Notes under the pieces: generated by a model | What the model saw: the letters and a program-made list of their open reading frames with translations, nothing else | Told to the model about the DNA's origin: nothing | Database searches by the model: none | Program-made: the position numbers and the translations under genes | Shown: piece by piece, positions 1 to 9,034 of the stretch | Numbering within the stretch: the stretch's first letter is position 1 | How the letters are laid out: the number at the start of each line of letters is the position of its first letter | Assembly: GCF_900110955.1 (NCBI RefSeq) | Contig: NZ_FOFR01000018.1 | Location: 1-64,000, forward strand | Direction of reading: 5' to 3' | Source: Lentzea xinjiangensis | Lineage (GTDB): Bacteria; Actinomycetota; Actinomycetes; Mycobacteriales; Pseudonocardiaceae | DNA: 64,000 nt

Positions 1-1
1 G

Positions 2-3000
2 GTGGACACCGAGACGCTGTACCAGACCACCACGGGCGTCATCGCGCTCGCCGAACGGCGGCGGCTGCGGCTGTTCCTGCGCCGCGACCCGTACGGCCGC
101 TTCTTCTCGTGCCTGGTCTACCTGCCGCGCGACCGCTACACGACGACGAGCCGCCTCGCGATGCAGGAGGTGCTGCTCGCCGAGCTCGGCGGCCTCAACC
201 TCGAGTACAGCGCGCGCATCGGCGAGTCGGCGCTCGCCCGCGTGCACTTCATGGTGCACACGGACCCGGCGCGCACGCTGGAGCCCGACGTCAACGCGAT
301 CCAGGCCAAGCTCGCGGAGGCCGTGCGCAGCTGGGACGACCGCATGGTCGAGGCCGTCACCGGCGGCAACGGCGAGCTCGGCGCCGAGTCGGCCACCGAG
401 CAGGGCCAGCGGTTCGCCGCGGTGTTCCCGGAGGCCTACAAGGAGGACTTCCCAGCCGCCACGGGGCTCGAGGACTACCGGCGCATCGAGGCGCTCGCCG
501 AGGGCGATCTCGACATGGTGTTCTACGTGCCCGAGAACGCCGAACCGGGGGAGCGGCGCTTCAAGCTGTTCGTGACCGGCGAGGGCATCACGCTGTCCGA
601 CGTGCTGCCGATGCTGCAGCGCATGGGCGTCATCGTGGTCGACGAGCGGCCGTACGAGATCGCGCGCGAAGACGGCGTCCAGTGCTGGATCTACGACTTC
701 GGCCTGCGCATCGACGCGGCCTCGCTCTCGCAGTTGTCCGAGTCCGACCTCGACCACGTGCGCGTGCGGTTCCAGGACGCGTTCGCCGCGGTCTGGCGTG
801 GCGAGGCCGAGGTCGACAGGTTCAACTCGCTCGTGCTGCAGGCCGGGCTCACCTGGCAGCAGGCCGCGATGCTGCGCGCCTACGCGAAGTACCTGCGCCA
901 GGCGGGCACGCCGTACTCGCAGGACTACATCGAGGACGCCGTGCTCAGCCACACGAGCGTCGCGATCGCGCTGGTCGCGTTGTTCGAGTCGAGGTTCGAC
1001 CCGCGGCTCGACGACGCCACGCGCGCCGACCGCACCGAGACGATGGTCACCGAGATCGGCAAGCTGATCGACGACGTGACCAGCCTCGACGCGGACCGCA
1101 TCCTGCGCAGCCTGCTCACCCTGATCAACGCCACCCTGCGGACGAACTACTTCTTCCGCGACGCCGACGGCAACGCGCGGCCGTACCTGTCGGTCAAGCT
1201 CGACCCGCAGGCGATCCCCGACCTGCCCGCGCCGCGGCCCAAGTTCGAGATCTTCGTGTACTCGCCGCGCGTCGAAGGCGTCCACCTGCGCTTCGGCAGC
1301 GTCGCGCGCGGTGGCCTGCGCTGGTCCGACCGGCGCGAGGACTTCCGCACGGAGGTGCTCGGCCTGGTCAAGGCGCAGGCCGTCAAGAACGCGGTCATCG
1401 TGCCGGTCGGCGCGAAGGGCGGCTTCGTCGTCAAGAAGCCGATCGCCCCCACCGGCGACCCCGGCATCGACCGCGAGAACTTCATGGCCGAGGGCATCGC
1501 CTGCTACAAGATGTTCATCTCCGGACTGCTCGACCTCACCGACAACCTGATCAACAACGAGGTCGTGCCCGCACCGCAGGTCGTGCGCTACGACGGCGAC
1601 GACACGTACCTCGTCGTCGCCGCGGACAAGGGCACCGCCACGTTCTCCGACATCGCCAACGGCGTCTCGCAGAGCTACGGCTTCTGGCTCGGCGACGCCT
1701 TCGCCTCCGGCGGCTCGATCGGCTACGACCACAAGGCCATGGGCATCACGGCCAAGGGCGCGTGGGAGAGCGTGAAGCGCTCGTTCCGCGAGCTCGGCCT
1801 GGACACGCAGACCCAGGAGTTCACCGTCGTCGGCATCGGCGACATGTCCGGTGACGTGTTCGGCAACGGCATGATGCTCTCCGAGCACATCCGGCTCGTG
1901 GCCGCGTTCGACCACCGGCACATCTTCATCGACCCGAACCCGGTAGCCGCCACGTCGTTCGCCGAGCGCGTGCGGCTGTTCAACGTCCCCCGCTCGTCGT
2001 GGGACGACTACGACCGCTCGCTGATCAGCGAGGGCGGCGGCGTCTTCCCGCTCTCGGCCAAGTCGATCCCGATCTCCGAACAGACCCGCGTCGCGCTGGG
2101 GCTGCCGGAGGGCGTCGTGAAGCTGTCCCCGCCGGAGCTCAAGAAGGCGATCCTGCTCGCGCCGGTCGACCTGCTCTGGAACGGCGGCATCGGCACCTAC
2201 GTGAAGGCGTCGACCGAGTCGCACGCCGACGTCGGCGACAAGGCCAACGACGCGATCCGCGTCAACGGCGCCGACCTGCGCGTCAAGGTCATCGGCGAGG
2301 GCGGCAACCTGGGCCTCACCCAGCGCGGCCGCATCGAGTTCGCCCGCACCGGCGGCAAGGTCAACACCGACGCGCTCGACAACTCCGCCGGCGTCGACTG
2401 CTCCGACCACGAGGTCAACATCAAGATCCTGCTGGACCACCTGGTCCGGGAGGGAGCGCTCGAACAGCAGCAGCGCAACGAGGTCCTCGCCGAGATGACC
2501 GACGAGGTCAGCGACCTCGTGCTGGCGGACAACTACTCGCAGAACAACGTCCTCGGCGTCAGCCGGGCGCACGCCGCCCCGATGCTGTCGGTGCACGCGC
2601 GCCTCACGGCCGACCTCGAGGCGCGCGGCGCGCTCAACCGCAAGCTGGAGGCGCTGCCGAGCGCGGCGGAGTTCAAGGCGCTGGAGAAGGCGGGCGACGG
2701 CCTCACCTCGCCGGAGCTCGCCACGCTGCTCGCGTTCACCAAGCTCACGCTGAAGGAAGAGCTGCTCGCGAGCGACATCCCGACGATCGACACGTTCACC
2801 CGCAAGCTCCCGGACTACTTCCCGAGCCTGCTGCGCGAACGGTTCGGCGCGGCCATCCCCAACCACCCGCTGGCAAGGCAGATCATCACCACGGTCGTCG
2901 TCAACGAGGTGGTCGACGGCGGCGGCGTGTCCTACGCCTTCCGCCTGGCCGAGGAGACGAGCGCGTCGGCCACCGACGCGGTCCGCTGCTACGCCGTGGT

Positions 3001-3757
3001 CACCCAGGTCTTCGACCTGCCGTCGATCTGGCGCGAGATCCAGGCGCTGGACAACCTGGTCTCGACCGAGGTCCAGGACAGCATGGTCCTGGAAACCCGC
3101 CGCCTGCTGGACCGAGCGTCCCGCTGGCTGCTCTCCAACCGCCCGCAGCCGCTGCCCGTGGGCTCGACGATCAACCGCTTCCGCGGCGTGGTAGAGGAGC
3201 TCAGCCCGTCCGCCTTCGACCTGTTGCAGGGCAAGGAGTACGACGTCGTCGCGGGCAAGGCGGACAGGTACGTCGAACAGGGCGTCCCGGCCGAACTGGC
3301 CCGCAAGGTAGCGGCACTGCTCTACATGTACGGCCTGCTCGACGTCACGGAGATCGCCGAACTGGCCGAACGCGAGATCGGCCCGGCCGGCGGCATGGGC
3401 CCGGAACGCTCGCACCGCGAGACGGCCGAGCTGTACTTCGCGCTGTCCGACCACCTCGACATCGACCACATGCTGGACTCGGTGACGAACCTGGAACGCG
3501 GCAACCGCTGGCACGCCCTGGCCCGCCTGGCCCTCCGCGACGACTTCTACTCGTCGCTGCGGGCCATCACCCTCGACGTGCTGAGGGCAAGCGACCTGGG
3601 CGACACGGCGAGCGAGAAGATCGCCAAGTGGGAACAGGCCAACGCCTCCCGCCTGGCCCGCTCCCGCGGAGCGCTGGAGGAGATCAACCGGGTACACCAG
3701 CTGGACCTGGCCACCCTCTCCGTCGCCGCCCGCCAGGTGCGGAGCATGGTCCGGTAG
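2..3757 (+). CDS. gdh: NAD-specific glutamate dehydrogenase, large GDH180 type, 5' truncated by the window edge
   Basis: Large cytoplasmic NAD-dependent glutamate dehydrogenase that converts L-glutamate to 2-oxoglutarate plus ammonium. The visible 1,251 codons include the dehydrogenase core with the glycine/lysine stretch VGAKGGFVVKK near residue 468 and the nucleotide-binding region with GIGDMSGDVFGNGM near residue 612, followed by the long helical C-terminal part typical of this family. Relatives such as M. tuberculosis Rv2476c are about 1,600-1,650 residues, so roughly 370-400 N-terminal residues lie upstream of base 1. The frame is open to the edge, so the GTG at 2 is not the real start. 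A strong hairpin follows the stop, so it probably ends its own transcript. Confidence 0.95.
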   Translation: MDTETLYQTTTGVIALAERRRLRLFLRRDPYGRFFSCLVYLPRDRYTTTSRLAMQEVLLAELGGLNLEYSARIGESALARVHFMVHTDPARTLEPDVNAIQAKLAEAVRSWDDRMVEAVTGGNGELGAESATEQGQRFAAVFPEAYKEDFPAATGLEDYRRIEALAEGDLDMVFYVPENAEPGERRFKLFVTGEGITLSDVLPMLQRMGVIVVDERPYEIAREDGVQCWIYDFGLRIDAASLSQLSESDLDHVRVRFQDAFAAVWRGEAEVDRFNSLVLQAGLTWQQAAMLRAYAKYLRQAGTPYSQDYIEDAVLSHTSVAIALVALFESRFDPRLDDATRADRTETMVTEIGKLIDDVTSLDADRILRSLLTLINATLRTNYFFRDADGNARPYLSVKLDPQAIPDLPAPRPKFEIFVYSPRVEGVHLRFGSVARGGLRWSDRREDFRTEVLGLVKAQAVKNAVIVPVGAKGGFVVKKPIAPTGDPGIDRENFMAEGIACYKMFISGLLDLTDNLINNEVVPAPQVVRYDGDDTYLVVAADKGTATFSDIANGVSQSYGFWLGDAFASGGSIGYDHKAMGITAKGAWESVKRSFRELGLDTQTQEFTVVGIGDMSGDVFGNGMMLSEHIRLVAAFDHRHIFIDPNPVAATSFAERVRLFNVPRSSWDDYDRSLISEGGGVFPLSAKSIPISEQTRVALGLPEGVVKLSPPELKKAILLAPVDLLWNGGIGTYVKASTESHADVGDKANDAIRVNGADLRVKVIGEGGNLGLTQRGRIEFARTGGKVNTDALDNSAGVDCSDHEVNIKILLDHLVREGALEQQQRNEVLAEMTDEVSDLVLADNYSQNNVLGVSRAHAAPMLSVHARLTADLEARGALNRKLEALPSAAEFKALEKAGDGLTSPELATLLAFTKLTLKEELLASDIPTIDTFTRKLPDYFPSLLRERFGAAIPNHPLARQIITTVVVNEVVDGGGVSYAFRLAEETSASATDAVRCYAVVTQVFDLPSIWREIQALDNLVSTEVQDSMVLETRRLLDRASRWLLSNRPQPLPVGSTINRFRGVVEELSPSAFDLLQGKEYDVVAGKADRYVEQGVPAELARKVAALLYMYGLLDVTEIAELAEREIGPAGGMGPERSHRETAELYFALSDHLDIDHMLDSVTNLERGNRWHALARLALRDDFYSSLRAITLDVLRASDLGDTASEKIAKWEQANASRLARSRGALEEINRVHQLDLATLSVAARQVRSMVR

Positions 3758-3765
3758 TGCTCACC

Positions 3766-3804
3766 AACCGGGGCGCCGCGGTCCTCTTCCGCAGCGCCCC
3801 GGTT
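3766..3804 (+). terminator. Rho-independent terminator after gdh
   Basis: Arms 3766-3776 and 3794-3804 form an 11-bp perfect inverted repeat (AACCGGGGCGC and its complement) around a 17-nt loop. A short T-rich run follows. It begins nine bases after the gdh stop codon. Confidence 0.8.
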
Positions 3805-4822
3805 TCGGGTTCGGCGCTGTTTTCGCAGTTCATCGTGTGTGCTGTCGGCGGTGGTGCGAGTTATCCACAGGATTTCGGAGGCGGCGGGAACCGAAATCGG
3901 CTTTCGCTCGTTGCGCCAGGAGGAAGCGCGCGGGGGGCACGTGCCGACTAGCGTGCGGCACCGTCCACCGGGCTCGATCCACCTCATGACCTCCGGTGGT
4001 GTTCGCCGACTCGTGGGCTGCGGTGGTGTTCGCCGAGTGGAATCAGGTGGGGGTTGGCCGAGCGGGCATCGAGCCGCGTGCGCGTGCCCGGCGGGCTCGG
4101 TTCGGTGAGTGCTCGTCGAGCGGGTGCCAGCAAGGGCTCGGAGAGCGGGCTTCGCTGATGTGCTTCGGCGGATGTTCGCCGACTTGTCGACTTGCCGCCT
4201 TCAGACAGCACAGCCCGAGCGTGCCACGGACATGACGAGCCGCGGTCGCGACTAGCCTCGGCCGCGGCGAGCCACAAGTCCGCGAGCGCGACAAGCCACA
4301 AACGCGACAAGCCGCGAGCGCCGCCTCGCTCAGCGCCGCGACACAGCCCGCCCACCAGATCAGCCGCCTTCACCCGGCAATGCGTGCGAACGAACCTCCT
4401 ACCGCGATCACCCGTCTCCCCGGCGACGCGTGGCGCGAACTTCCCAACGCGATCAGCCGCCTTCACCCGGCAACGCGCGCGGAGATCCCGCCGGAATCGA
4501 CCTTCATCCGGCGACGCAGGCGGAGTCCCATCGCGAACAACCGCCTCCGCCCACCGACGCCGGCCCGCCGAACCCCGATTCCGTTGCCCCACAGCGGGTA
4601 CCCCGGCACCAGACGGTTGACGGGCCCACGCCATCGGACTGGGGCAGAAGATGCAGAACCAGCACCCCCGGGACTACGAACAGCACCACGACGCCGACCA
4701 CACCGAGCACCGCCGCGACGGCCCCGGCGGTGTTCGCCACAGGCGGCGGGAACGGCCAGGGTGCCCCGGGGATTCGGGGTAGGGCTTTCCCCGTCACCGG
4801 TGCTGCTGGGTAGGGTCCCTGC
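3805..4822. other. Gene-poor interval with degenerate repeats
   Basis: About 1 kb without a credible gene. Open frames exist on both strands, but their translations are arginine/proline/alanine-rich, share no recognisable domain, and are explained by high GC. The stretch holds short direct repeats (CGGTGGTGTTCGCCGA at 3994-4009 and 4021-4036, plus the pair listed separately). A minus-strand frame starting near 4824 has a proline-rich N-terminus and one hydrophobic segment, but its start overlaps the start of the thioesterase gene, so I do not call it. Confidence 0.5.
4358..4473. repeat. Pair of 23-bp direct repeats
   Basis: The same 23 bases, beginning GATCAGCCGCCTTCACCC, occur at 4358-4380 and 4451-4473, 93 bp apart. 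Weaker variants lie between and after them (for example around 4407 and 4500), so the interval looks like an eroded tandem array. Confidence 0.6.
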
Positions 4823-5254
4823 ATGGGTGTCTTCGTCACTGGTGTGCGGCCGCGGTGGTCGGACATGGATGCGTACGGTCACGTCAACCACGCGAAAACG
4901 GTGACATTGCTGGAAGAGGCCCGGATCGAGCTGCTCTTCACCGAGGCGGCCCGCCACGGGGTCAAGGAGATGGCCGAGGGTGTGGTCGTGGCGCGGCTCG
5001 CTGTCGAGTACCTCGCGCCGATCGTGTTCACGGGTGAGGACGTCGTGGTGGAGATGTCGGTGCGGGAGCTCAAGTCCGCGTCGTTCACGCTCGACTACGT
5101 GGTGCGGGGCGGCCGGGAGCCGGAGAGCCCCGTGGTGGTCAGGGCGGAGACGCTGATGGCGCCGTACAACGTGACGACCGCGCGGCCGCGGCGGTTGACT
5201 GAGGCTGAGCGCGATTTTCTCGCCGGGTGGCGGGCAGGGGGTAGTGGTGCCTGA
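4823..5254 (+). CDS. Acyl-CoA thioesterase, hot-dog fold (4HBT family)
   Basis: 143-residue single-domain thioesterase expected to hydrolyse an acyl-CoA; the substrate cannot be read from sequence. The N-terminal signature RWSDMDAYGHVNHAK (residues 11-25) is the 4-hydroxybenzoyl-CoA thioesterase motif. D16 and the GHVN turn sit at the active site, and E32 in LLEEAR is the likely second catalytic residue. Length is normal for the family. It matches M. tuberculosis Rv2475c in position, between gdh and an Rv2474c-like gene. The next gene begins within its last codons, indicating translational coupling. Confidence 0.88.
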   Translation: MGVFVTGVRPRWSDMDAYGHVNHAKTVTLLEEARIELLFTEAARHGVKEMAEGVVVARLAVEYLAPIVFTGEDVVVEMSVRELKSASFTLDYVVRGGREPESPVVVRAETLMAPYNVTTARPRRLTEAERDFLAGWRAGGSGA

Positions 5255-5873
5255 GCTGGTGCTGGCCGATGCGGCCGAGAGGGACGACCTGGGGGCGTTC
5301 GCGGCGCGGGCTGTGCGTCTCGATGCGCAGGCTGTGGTGCGGTTGCGCAACCGCAGCGAGGAGCTGCTTGACGCGTGGGTCGCCACGCCGTTCGACACGC
5401 TGGCCACGCGAACCGTTGCGGGGCAGGCGGATCCGGCTGACGTGACGGTGTCCGGGTCCGAGTTGCTGACGGGGCTCGCGGTGATGCGCGACGAGCGCAT
5501 CGATCCCGGGCCCGCCAAGGACCTGATGTGGCGTTCGGCGCTGCCGCCCGCGGAGGGCTGGCTGCTGGTGGACCGGTTGCCCGTCGAGGTGATCTCGAAG
5601 CTCGCGGACGAGGGCGTCGAGGTGGCGCGGGAGAACACCGGGCCGCACGGGACGCCGCCCGCCTCGTTGCTGGACCAGACGGTGTTGGTGGTGAGCGGGT
5701 CCGGGTTGGACGTGAAGATTCCGCTGCGGTGCCTGTTCGCCTTGTCCGGCATGGGGTTCATGGGCGAGGACGGTGACGTCCGCGTCACGGCGACCGACTC
5801 GTGGCTGCGGATCGACGCCAAGTTCGGCGCCGTGGTGCGCCGGCGGCATTCGATGCTGCCGCTGCTCGTCTGA
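5247..5873 (+). CDS. Conserved actinobacterial protein of unknown function (Rv2474c-like)
   Basis: 208-residue cytoplasmic protein with no membrane segment or motif I can name. It is recognised mainly by context: next to the thioesterase and the alpha-glucosidase, the same place as M. tuberculosis Rv2474c. Sequence landmarks are DAWVATPFDTLATRTV near residue 45 and a hydrophobic C-terminal stretch LKIPLRCLFALSGMGFMG-like near 155. I chose the second of two adjacent GTG codons because the AGGGGG Shine-Dalgarno (5236-5241) is only two bases from the first. It overlaps the thioesterase stop by eight bases. Confidence 0.75.
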   Translation: MPELVLADAAERDDLGAFAARAVRLDAQAVVRLRNRSEELLDAWVATPFDTLATRTVAGQADPADVTVSGSELLTGLAVMRDERIDPGPAKDLMWRSALPPAEGWLLVDRLPVEVISKLADEGVEVARENTGPHGTPPASLLDQTVLVVSGSGLDVKIPLRCLFALSGMGFMGEDGDVRVTATDSWLRIDAKFGAVVRRRHSMLPLLV

Positions 5874-5898
5874 TCCCCGCCCGCCGCGGTGGAGAGGA

Positions 5899-5926
5899 GC
5901 TGCGGGCGTGCGAACACGCCCGCAGC
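5899..5926. terminator. Bidirectional terminator between convergent genes
   Basis: A 12-bp perfect inverted repeat, GCTGCGGGCGTG (5899-5910) and its complement (5915-5926), with the 4-nt loop CGAA. It sits between the plus-strand Rv2474c-like gene and the minus-strand alpha-glucosidase. Confidence 0.8.
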
Positions 5927-5931
5927 GGACC

Positions 5932-7524
5932 TCAGACGAGCCAGACCGCGGTGTCCGGGGGGAGCTGGTCGCCGTCCATCGGGCCGGACGACAGCAGCAC
6001 CTGGCCGGGAGGCAGTGGCACGGACGCGCCGGACGTGTTCAGCGCGCAGATCAGGCCGCCGCCCTTGCGCCGGAACGCGAAGCAACCCGCCGGGGCGCCG
6101 TACCACTCCAGCTCGTCGCCGGCGAACGCCGCGTTGGTCTTGCGGTGCTCCAGCGCCTCGCGGTACAGCGACAGCATCGAGCCTGGGTCCTCGAGCTGTG
6201 CCTCCGCCGTGAGGTGGTCCCACTCGTTGGGCTGCGGCAGCCAGGTGGTGACGGCCGTGGAGAACCCGAACGGCGGGGCGGTGCCCTCCCACGGGATCGG
6301 TACGCGGCAGCCGTCCCGGCCGCGCTCGGTGTGGCCGGAGCGCTCCCAGGTCGGGTCCTGCAGGGCCCAGTCCGGCAGCTCCACGTTCGGCAGGCCGAGC
6401 TCTTCGCCGTTGTAGAGGTAGATCACGCCCGGCAGTGCCAGCTCGACCAGCGTCATCGCGCGGGCCCGCTTCTCGCCGAGCTCGCCGCCGCCGTAGCGGG
6501 TCACGTGGCGCACCACGTCGTGGTTCGACAACGTCCACGCGGCGGGCGTGCCGGTGAGCGCGACGGCGGCCAGGGAGTGCTCGATGGCCGACCGGACGGC
6601 GTCGGCGTCGAAGCCCGCCTCGACCAGGCGGAAGTTGAAGCCCAGGTGCAGCTCGTCGGGGCGGACGTAGGCGGCGAAGCGCTCGTCGTCCTTCACCCAG
6701 ATCTCGCCGACGGCCATGGTGCCGGGGTAGCCGTCCATGACCTTGCGGATCATCCGGTGGATCTCGTGCACGCCGTCGTTGTCGAAGCGCGGGTCGCGCA
6801 CGTCGTCGGACAGCACGCCCGGGACCTGCGCCCGGATCTCCATGTCGGGCAGGCCGTCGGGCTTGGCCATGCCGTGCGCCACGTCGATGCGGAAGCCGTC
6901 GACACCGCGGTCCAGCCAGAACCGCAGCGTGTGCTCCAGGTCGGCGCGGACCTCCGGGTGGTCCCAGTTGAGGTCGGGCTGCTCCGGCGCGAACAGGTGC
7001 AGGTACCACTGGCCGTCGGGCACGCGGGTCCAGGCGGGGCCGCCGAAGACCGAGACCCAGTTGTTCGGCGGCTGCGAGCCGTCGAAGCCACGGCCCTCGC
7101 GGAAGATGTAGCGCGAGCGCTCCATGCTGCCGGGACCGGCCTGCAACGCCTCCTGGAACCACTCGTGCAGGTCGCTCGTGTGGTTCGGGACCAGGTCGAC
7201 GGTCACCTTGATGTTGTGCTCGTGCGCCTCCGCCACCAGCCGGTCGAACGCGGCGAGGTCGCCGAAGAGCGGGTCGACGTCGCGCGGGTCGGCCACGTCG
7301 TAGCCGTGGTCGGCCATCGGTGAGCGGTAGAACGGGGTCAGCCACAGGGCGTCGACCCCGAGCAGCTCCAGGTAGCCGAGCCGGGACCGGATGCCGTCGA
7401 GGTCGCCCACGCCGTCGCCGTTGGAGTCGGCGAAGGAGCGCACGTACACCTGGTAGAAGACGGCGTCACGCCACCAGGCGGACTCTTCGGCGATCTCGGG
7501 AGTGAGGTCGGAGGATCGTCGCAC
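5932..7524 (-). CDS. aglA: Alpha-glucosidase, glycoside hydrolase family 13 (AglA-like)
   Basis: 530-residue cytoplasmic GH13 enzyme that hydrolyses alpha-glucosidic bonds of short malto-oligosaccharides, as in the oligo-1,6-glucosidase/alpha-glucosidase subgroup. The four GH13 motifs are complete: DLVPNH at 110-115, FRIDVAHG at 211-218 with nucleophile D214, VGEIW at 272-276 with acid/base E274, and SNHD at 333-336 with D336. The GTG start at 7524 has an AGGA about ten bases upstream. The M. tuberculosis counterpart is Rv2471 aglA, also next to glbO. Confidence 0.93.
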   Translation of the reverse strand: MRRSSDLTPEIAEESAWWRDAVFYQVYVRSFADSNGDGVGDLDGIRSRLGYLELLGVDALWLTPFYRSPMADHGYDVADPRDVDPLFGDLAAFDRLVAEAHEHNIKVTVDLVPNHTSDLHEWFQEALQAGPGSMERSRYIFREGRGFDGSQPPNNWVSVFGGPAWTRVPDGQWYLHLFAPEQPDLNWDHPEVRADLEHTLRFWLDRGVDGFRIDVAHGMAKPDGLPDMEIRAQVPGVLSDDVRDPRFDNDGVHEIHRMIRKVMDGYPGTMAVGEIWVKDDERFAAYVRPDELHLGFNFRLVEAGFDADAVRSAIEHSLAAVALTGTPAAWTLSNHDVVRHVTRYGGGELGEKRARAMTLVELALPGVIYLYNGEELGLPNVELPDWALQDPTWERSGHTERGRDGCRVPIPWEGTAPPFGFSTAVTTWLPQPNEWDHLTAEAQLEDPGSMLSLYREALEHRKTNAAFAGDELEWYGAPAGCFAFRRKGGGLICALNTSGASVPLPPGQVLLSSGPMDGDQLPPDTAVWLV

Positions 7525-7581
7525 GGGGGGTCATCCTGCCATTCGTCTCGCTGCTAAAGGACCCGATCGGGTGATGGGCGC

Positions 7582-7983
7582 TCAGGACCAGCTGTTCATC
7601 AGACTGTTCGCGGCCATCTCCATGTAGTCCCAGAGCTGCTTGCGGTGAGCCTCGTCCAGGCCGGCTTCGTCGACGGCGATCCGCATGCAGCGCAGCCACG
7701 CGTCGCGCTCGATCGGCCCGATCTTGAACGGCACGTGGCGCATGCGCAGCCTCGGGTGGCCCCTGTTCTCCGAGTAGGTGTGGGGACCGCCCCAGTACTG
7801 CATCAGGAACAGCCGCAGCCGCTCCTCCGCAGGTCCGAGGTCGGATTCCGGGTACAGGGGCAGCAGGACGTCGTCGGCCTTCACCTCTTGGTAGAAGCGC
7901 GCGACGACGCGGTGGAACGTCTCCTCGCCACCGACCTGTTCGAAGAAGCTCACGGGGTTGCCCACCCACCCATCCTGACTCAC
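7582..7983 (-). CDS. glbO: Group II truncated haemoglobin (trHbO)
   Basis: 133-residue 2-over-2 globin that binds haem and O2, associated with oxygen supply or protection against oxidative and nitrosative stress. Visible hallmarks are the proximal histidine H83 in RMRHVPF and the group-II tryptophan W96 thirteen residues later, the same spacing as His75/Trp88 of M. tuberculosis GlbO. The GTG at 7983 is preferred because AGGTGG lies a few bases upstream and the protein then begins at the usual place. A longer in-frame extension to 8181 is basic and unlike a globin. Confidence 0.93.
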   Translation of the reverse strand: MSQDGWVGNPVSFFEQVGGEETFHRVVARFYQEVKADDVLLPLYPESDLGPAEERLRLFLMQYWGGPHTYSENRGHPRLRMRHVPFKIGPIERDAWLRCMRIAVDEAGLDEAHRKQLWDYMEMAANSLMNSWS

Positions 7984-8108
7984 GTGGGCCACCTCGCGCA
8001 GGGCACCCCGGTTGTTCGTTGGGTCATAGGGGTGTGATCTGGCAGGACGCCGGGCGATCATCGTCTTGAATGGGTGTTCTCCCTCACCCGGAATTCGGGT
8101 TTCGCCGC

Positions 8109-9020
8109 CTACTTGGCGGTGAAGCCGGCGTCTTCCAGCGCGGGCATGAGCCGCGCGCGCAGGTTGCGCTGGACCGCCCACTGCCGGCCGGGGCGCGTCT
8201 TCACGGTGACCCGCAGGGTGATGTTCTCGGGCGTGAACTTCTCCACGCCGAGCACCTCGGGCTTGGCGGTGATGTCGGCCTTCAGCGGTTCCTGGTCGGC
8301 CACCTCGGCGGCCGTGCGCTCCAGCACCTGGGTCGCCTCGGCGAGGTTCGCGCCGTAGCTCAGGGGCAGGTCGACGACCGCGACCGCGAAGCCCTGCGAC
8401 GAGTTGCCGACGCGCAGGATCTCGCCGTTGCGGACGTACCAGACCGTTCCGCCGGTGTCGCGGATCGTGGTGGTGCGCAGGGCGACCGCCTCGACGGTGC
8501 CGGTGATGGACGGGCCGAGGTCCACGACGTCGCCGACGCCGTACTGGTCCTCCAGCAGCATGAACATGCCGGACAGGAAGTCCTTCACGAGGTTCTGGGC
8601 GCCGAAGCCGATGGCGACGCCCAGGATGCCCGCCGAGGTCAGCACGGGCGTGATGTCCAGCCCGACCACGATCATGATCTCCAGGAACGCGATTCCGAAG
8701 ATCAGGATCGTGACGATGGACTTGAGCACCGAGCCGATGGTCTTGGCGCGCTGCTCGCGGCGCTCGGAGATCAGGTTCCCGAGCGCCTGCGGAGCGCGTT
8801 CGCGCAAGGGCTTGAGCAGGCCGGGCTTCTTGCCCTCCTTGCCGGGCGTCGTGATCCCGTTGATGACCTTGCGCAGCAGGGCCCTGACCACGAAGGCGGC
8901 GATCAGGATCAAGACGATCTTGATCGCGCCCGCCAGGATCGAGGGACCGTACTTCTCGAAGAACTCGACCGCCTGCGCGGTCTTGTTCGCGGCGTCATCC
9001 ACTGGACTCGTCGCCAACAC
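8109..9020 (-). CDS. Small-conductance mechanosensitive channel, MscS family
   Basis: 303-residue membrane channel that opens under membrane tension during osmotic downshock. A first hydrophobic helix lies near residues 18-40, a second near 100-120, and the pore helix follows: glycine/alanine-rich TSAGILGVAIGFGAQNLVKDFLSG, then the beta domain with GDVVDLG and the C-terminal alpha/beta domain. This is the short MscS form with fewer helices than MscK. The GTG at 9020 has GGAGG ten bases upstream and starts 15 bp after the peptidase stop, suggesting co-transcription. Confidence 0.9.
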   Translation of the reverse strand: MLATSPVDDAANKTAQAVEFFEKYGPSILAGAIKIVLILIAAFVVRALLRKVINGITTPGKEGKKPGLLKPLRERAPQALGNLISERREQRAKTIGSVLKSIVTILIFGIAFLEIMIVVGLDITPVLTSAGILGVAIGFGAQNLVKDFLSGMFMLLEDQYGVGDVVDLGPSITGTVEAVALRTTTIRDTGGTVWYVRNGEILRVGNSSQGFAVAVVDLPLSYGANLAEATQVLERTAAEVADQEPLKADITAKPEVLGVEKFTPENITLRVTVKTRPGRQWAVQRNLRARLMPALEDAGFTAK

Positions 9021-9034
9021 GTGGTCGTGCCCTC

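Noticed and set aside
1999..3951. 650-codon plus-strand frame inside gdh
   Set aside because: Alternative frame of gdh with arginine/glycine-rich nonsense composition.
3984..4634. Long open frames on both strands between gdh and the thioesterase
   Set aside because: Translations are low-complexity R/P/A-rich with no domain or good RBS; open frames of this size are common by chance at 70% GC.
4504..4866. Minus-strand frame with a proline-rich N-terminus and one hydrophobic helix
   Set aside because: Its likely start (4824) overlaps the start codon of the thioesterase, and the C-terminal half is atypical. Too weak to call.
4463..7345. Very long minus-strand frame covering the thioesterase and alpha-glucosidase
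   Set aside because: Shadow of the real genes; the alpha-glucosidase frame has all catalytic motifs, this one has none.
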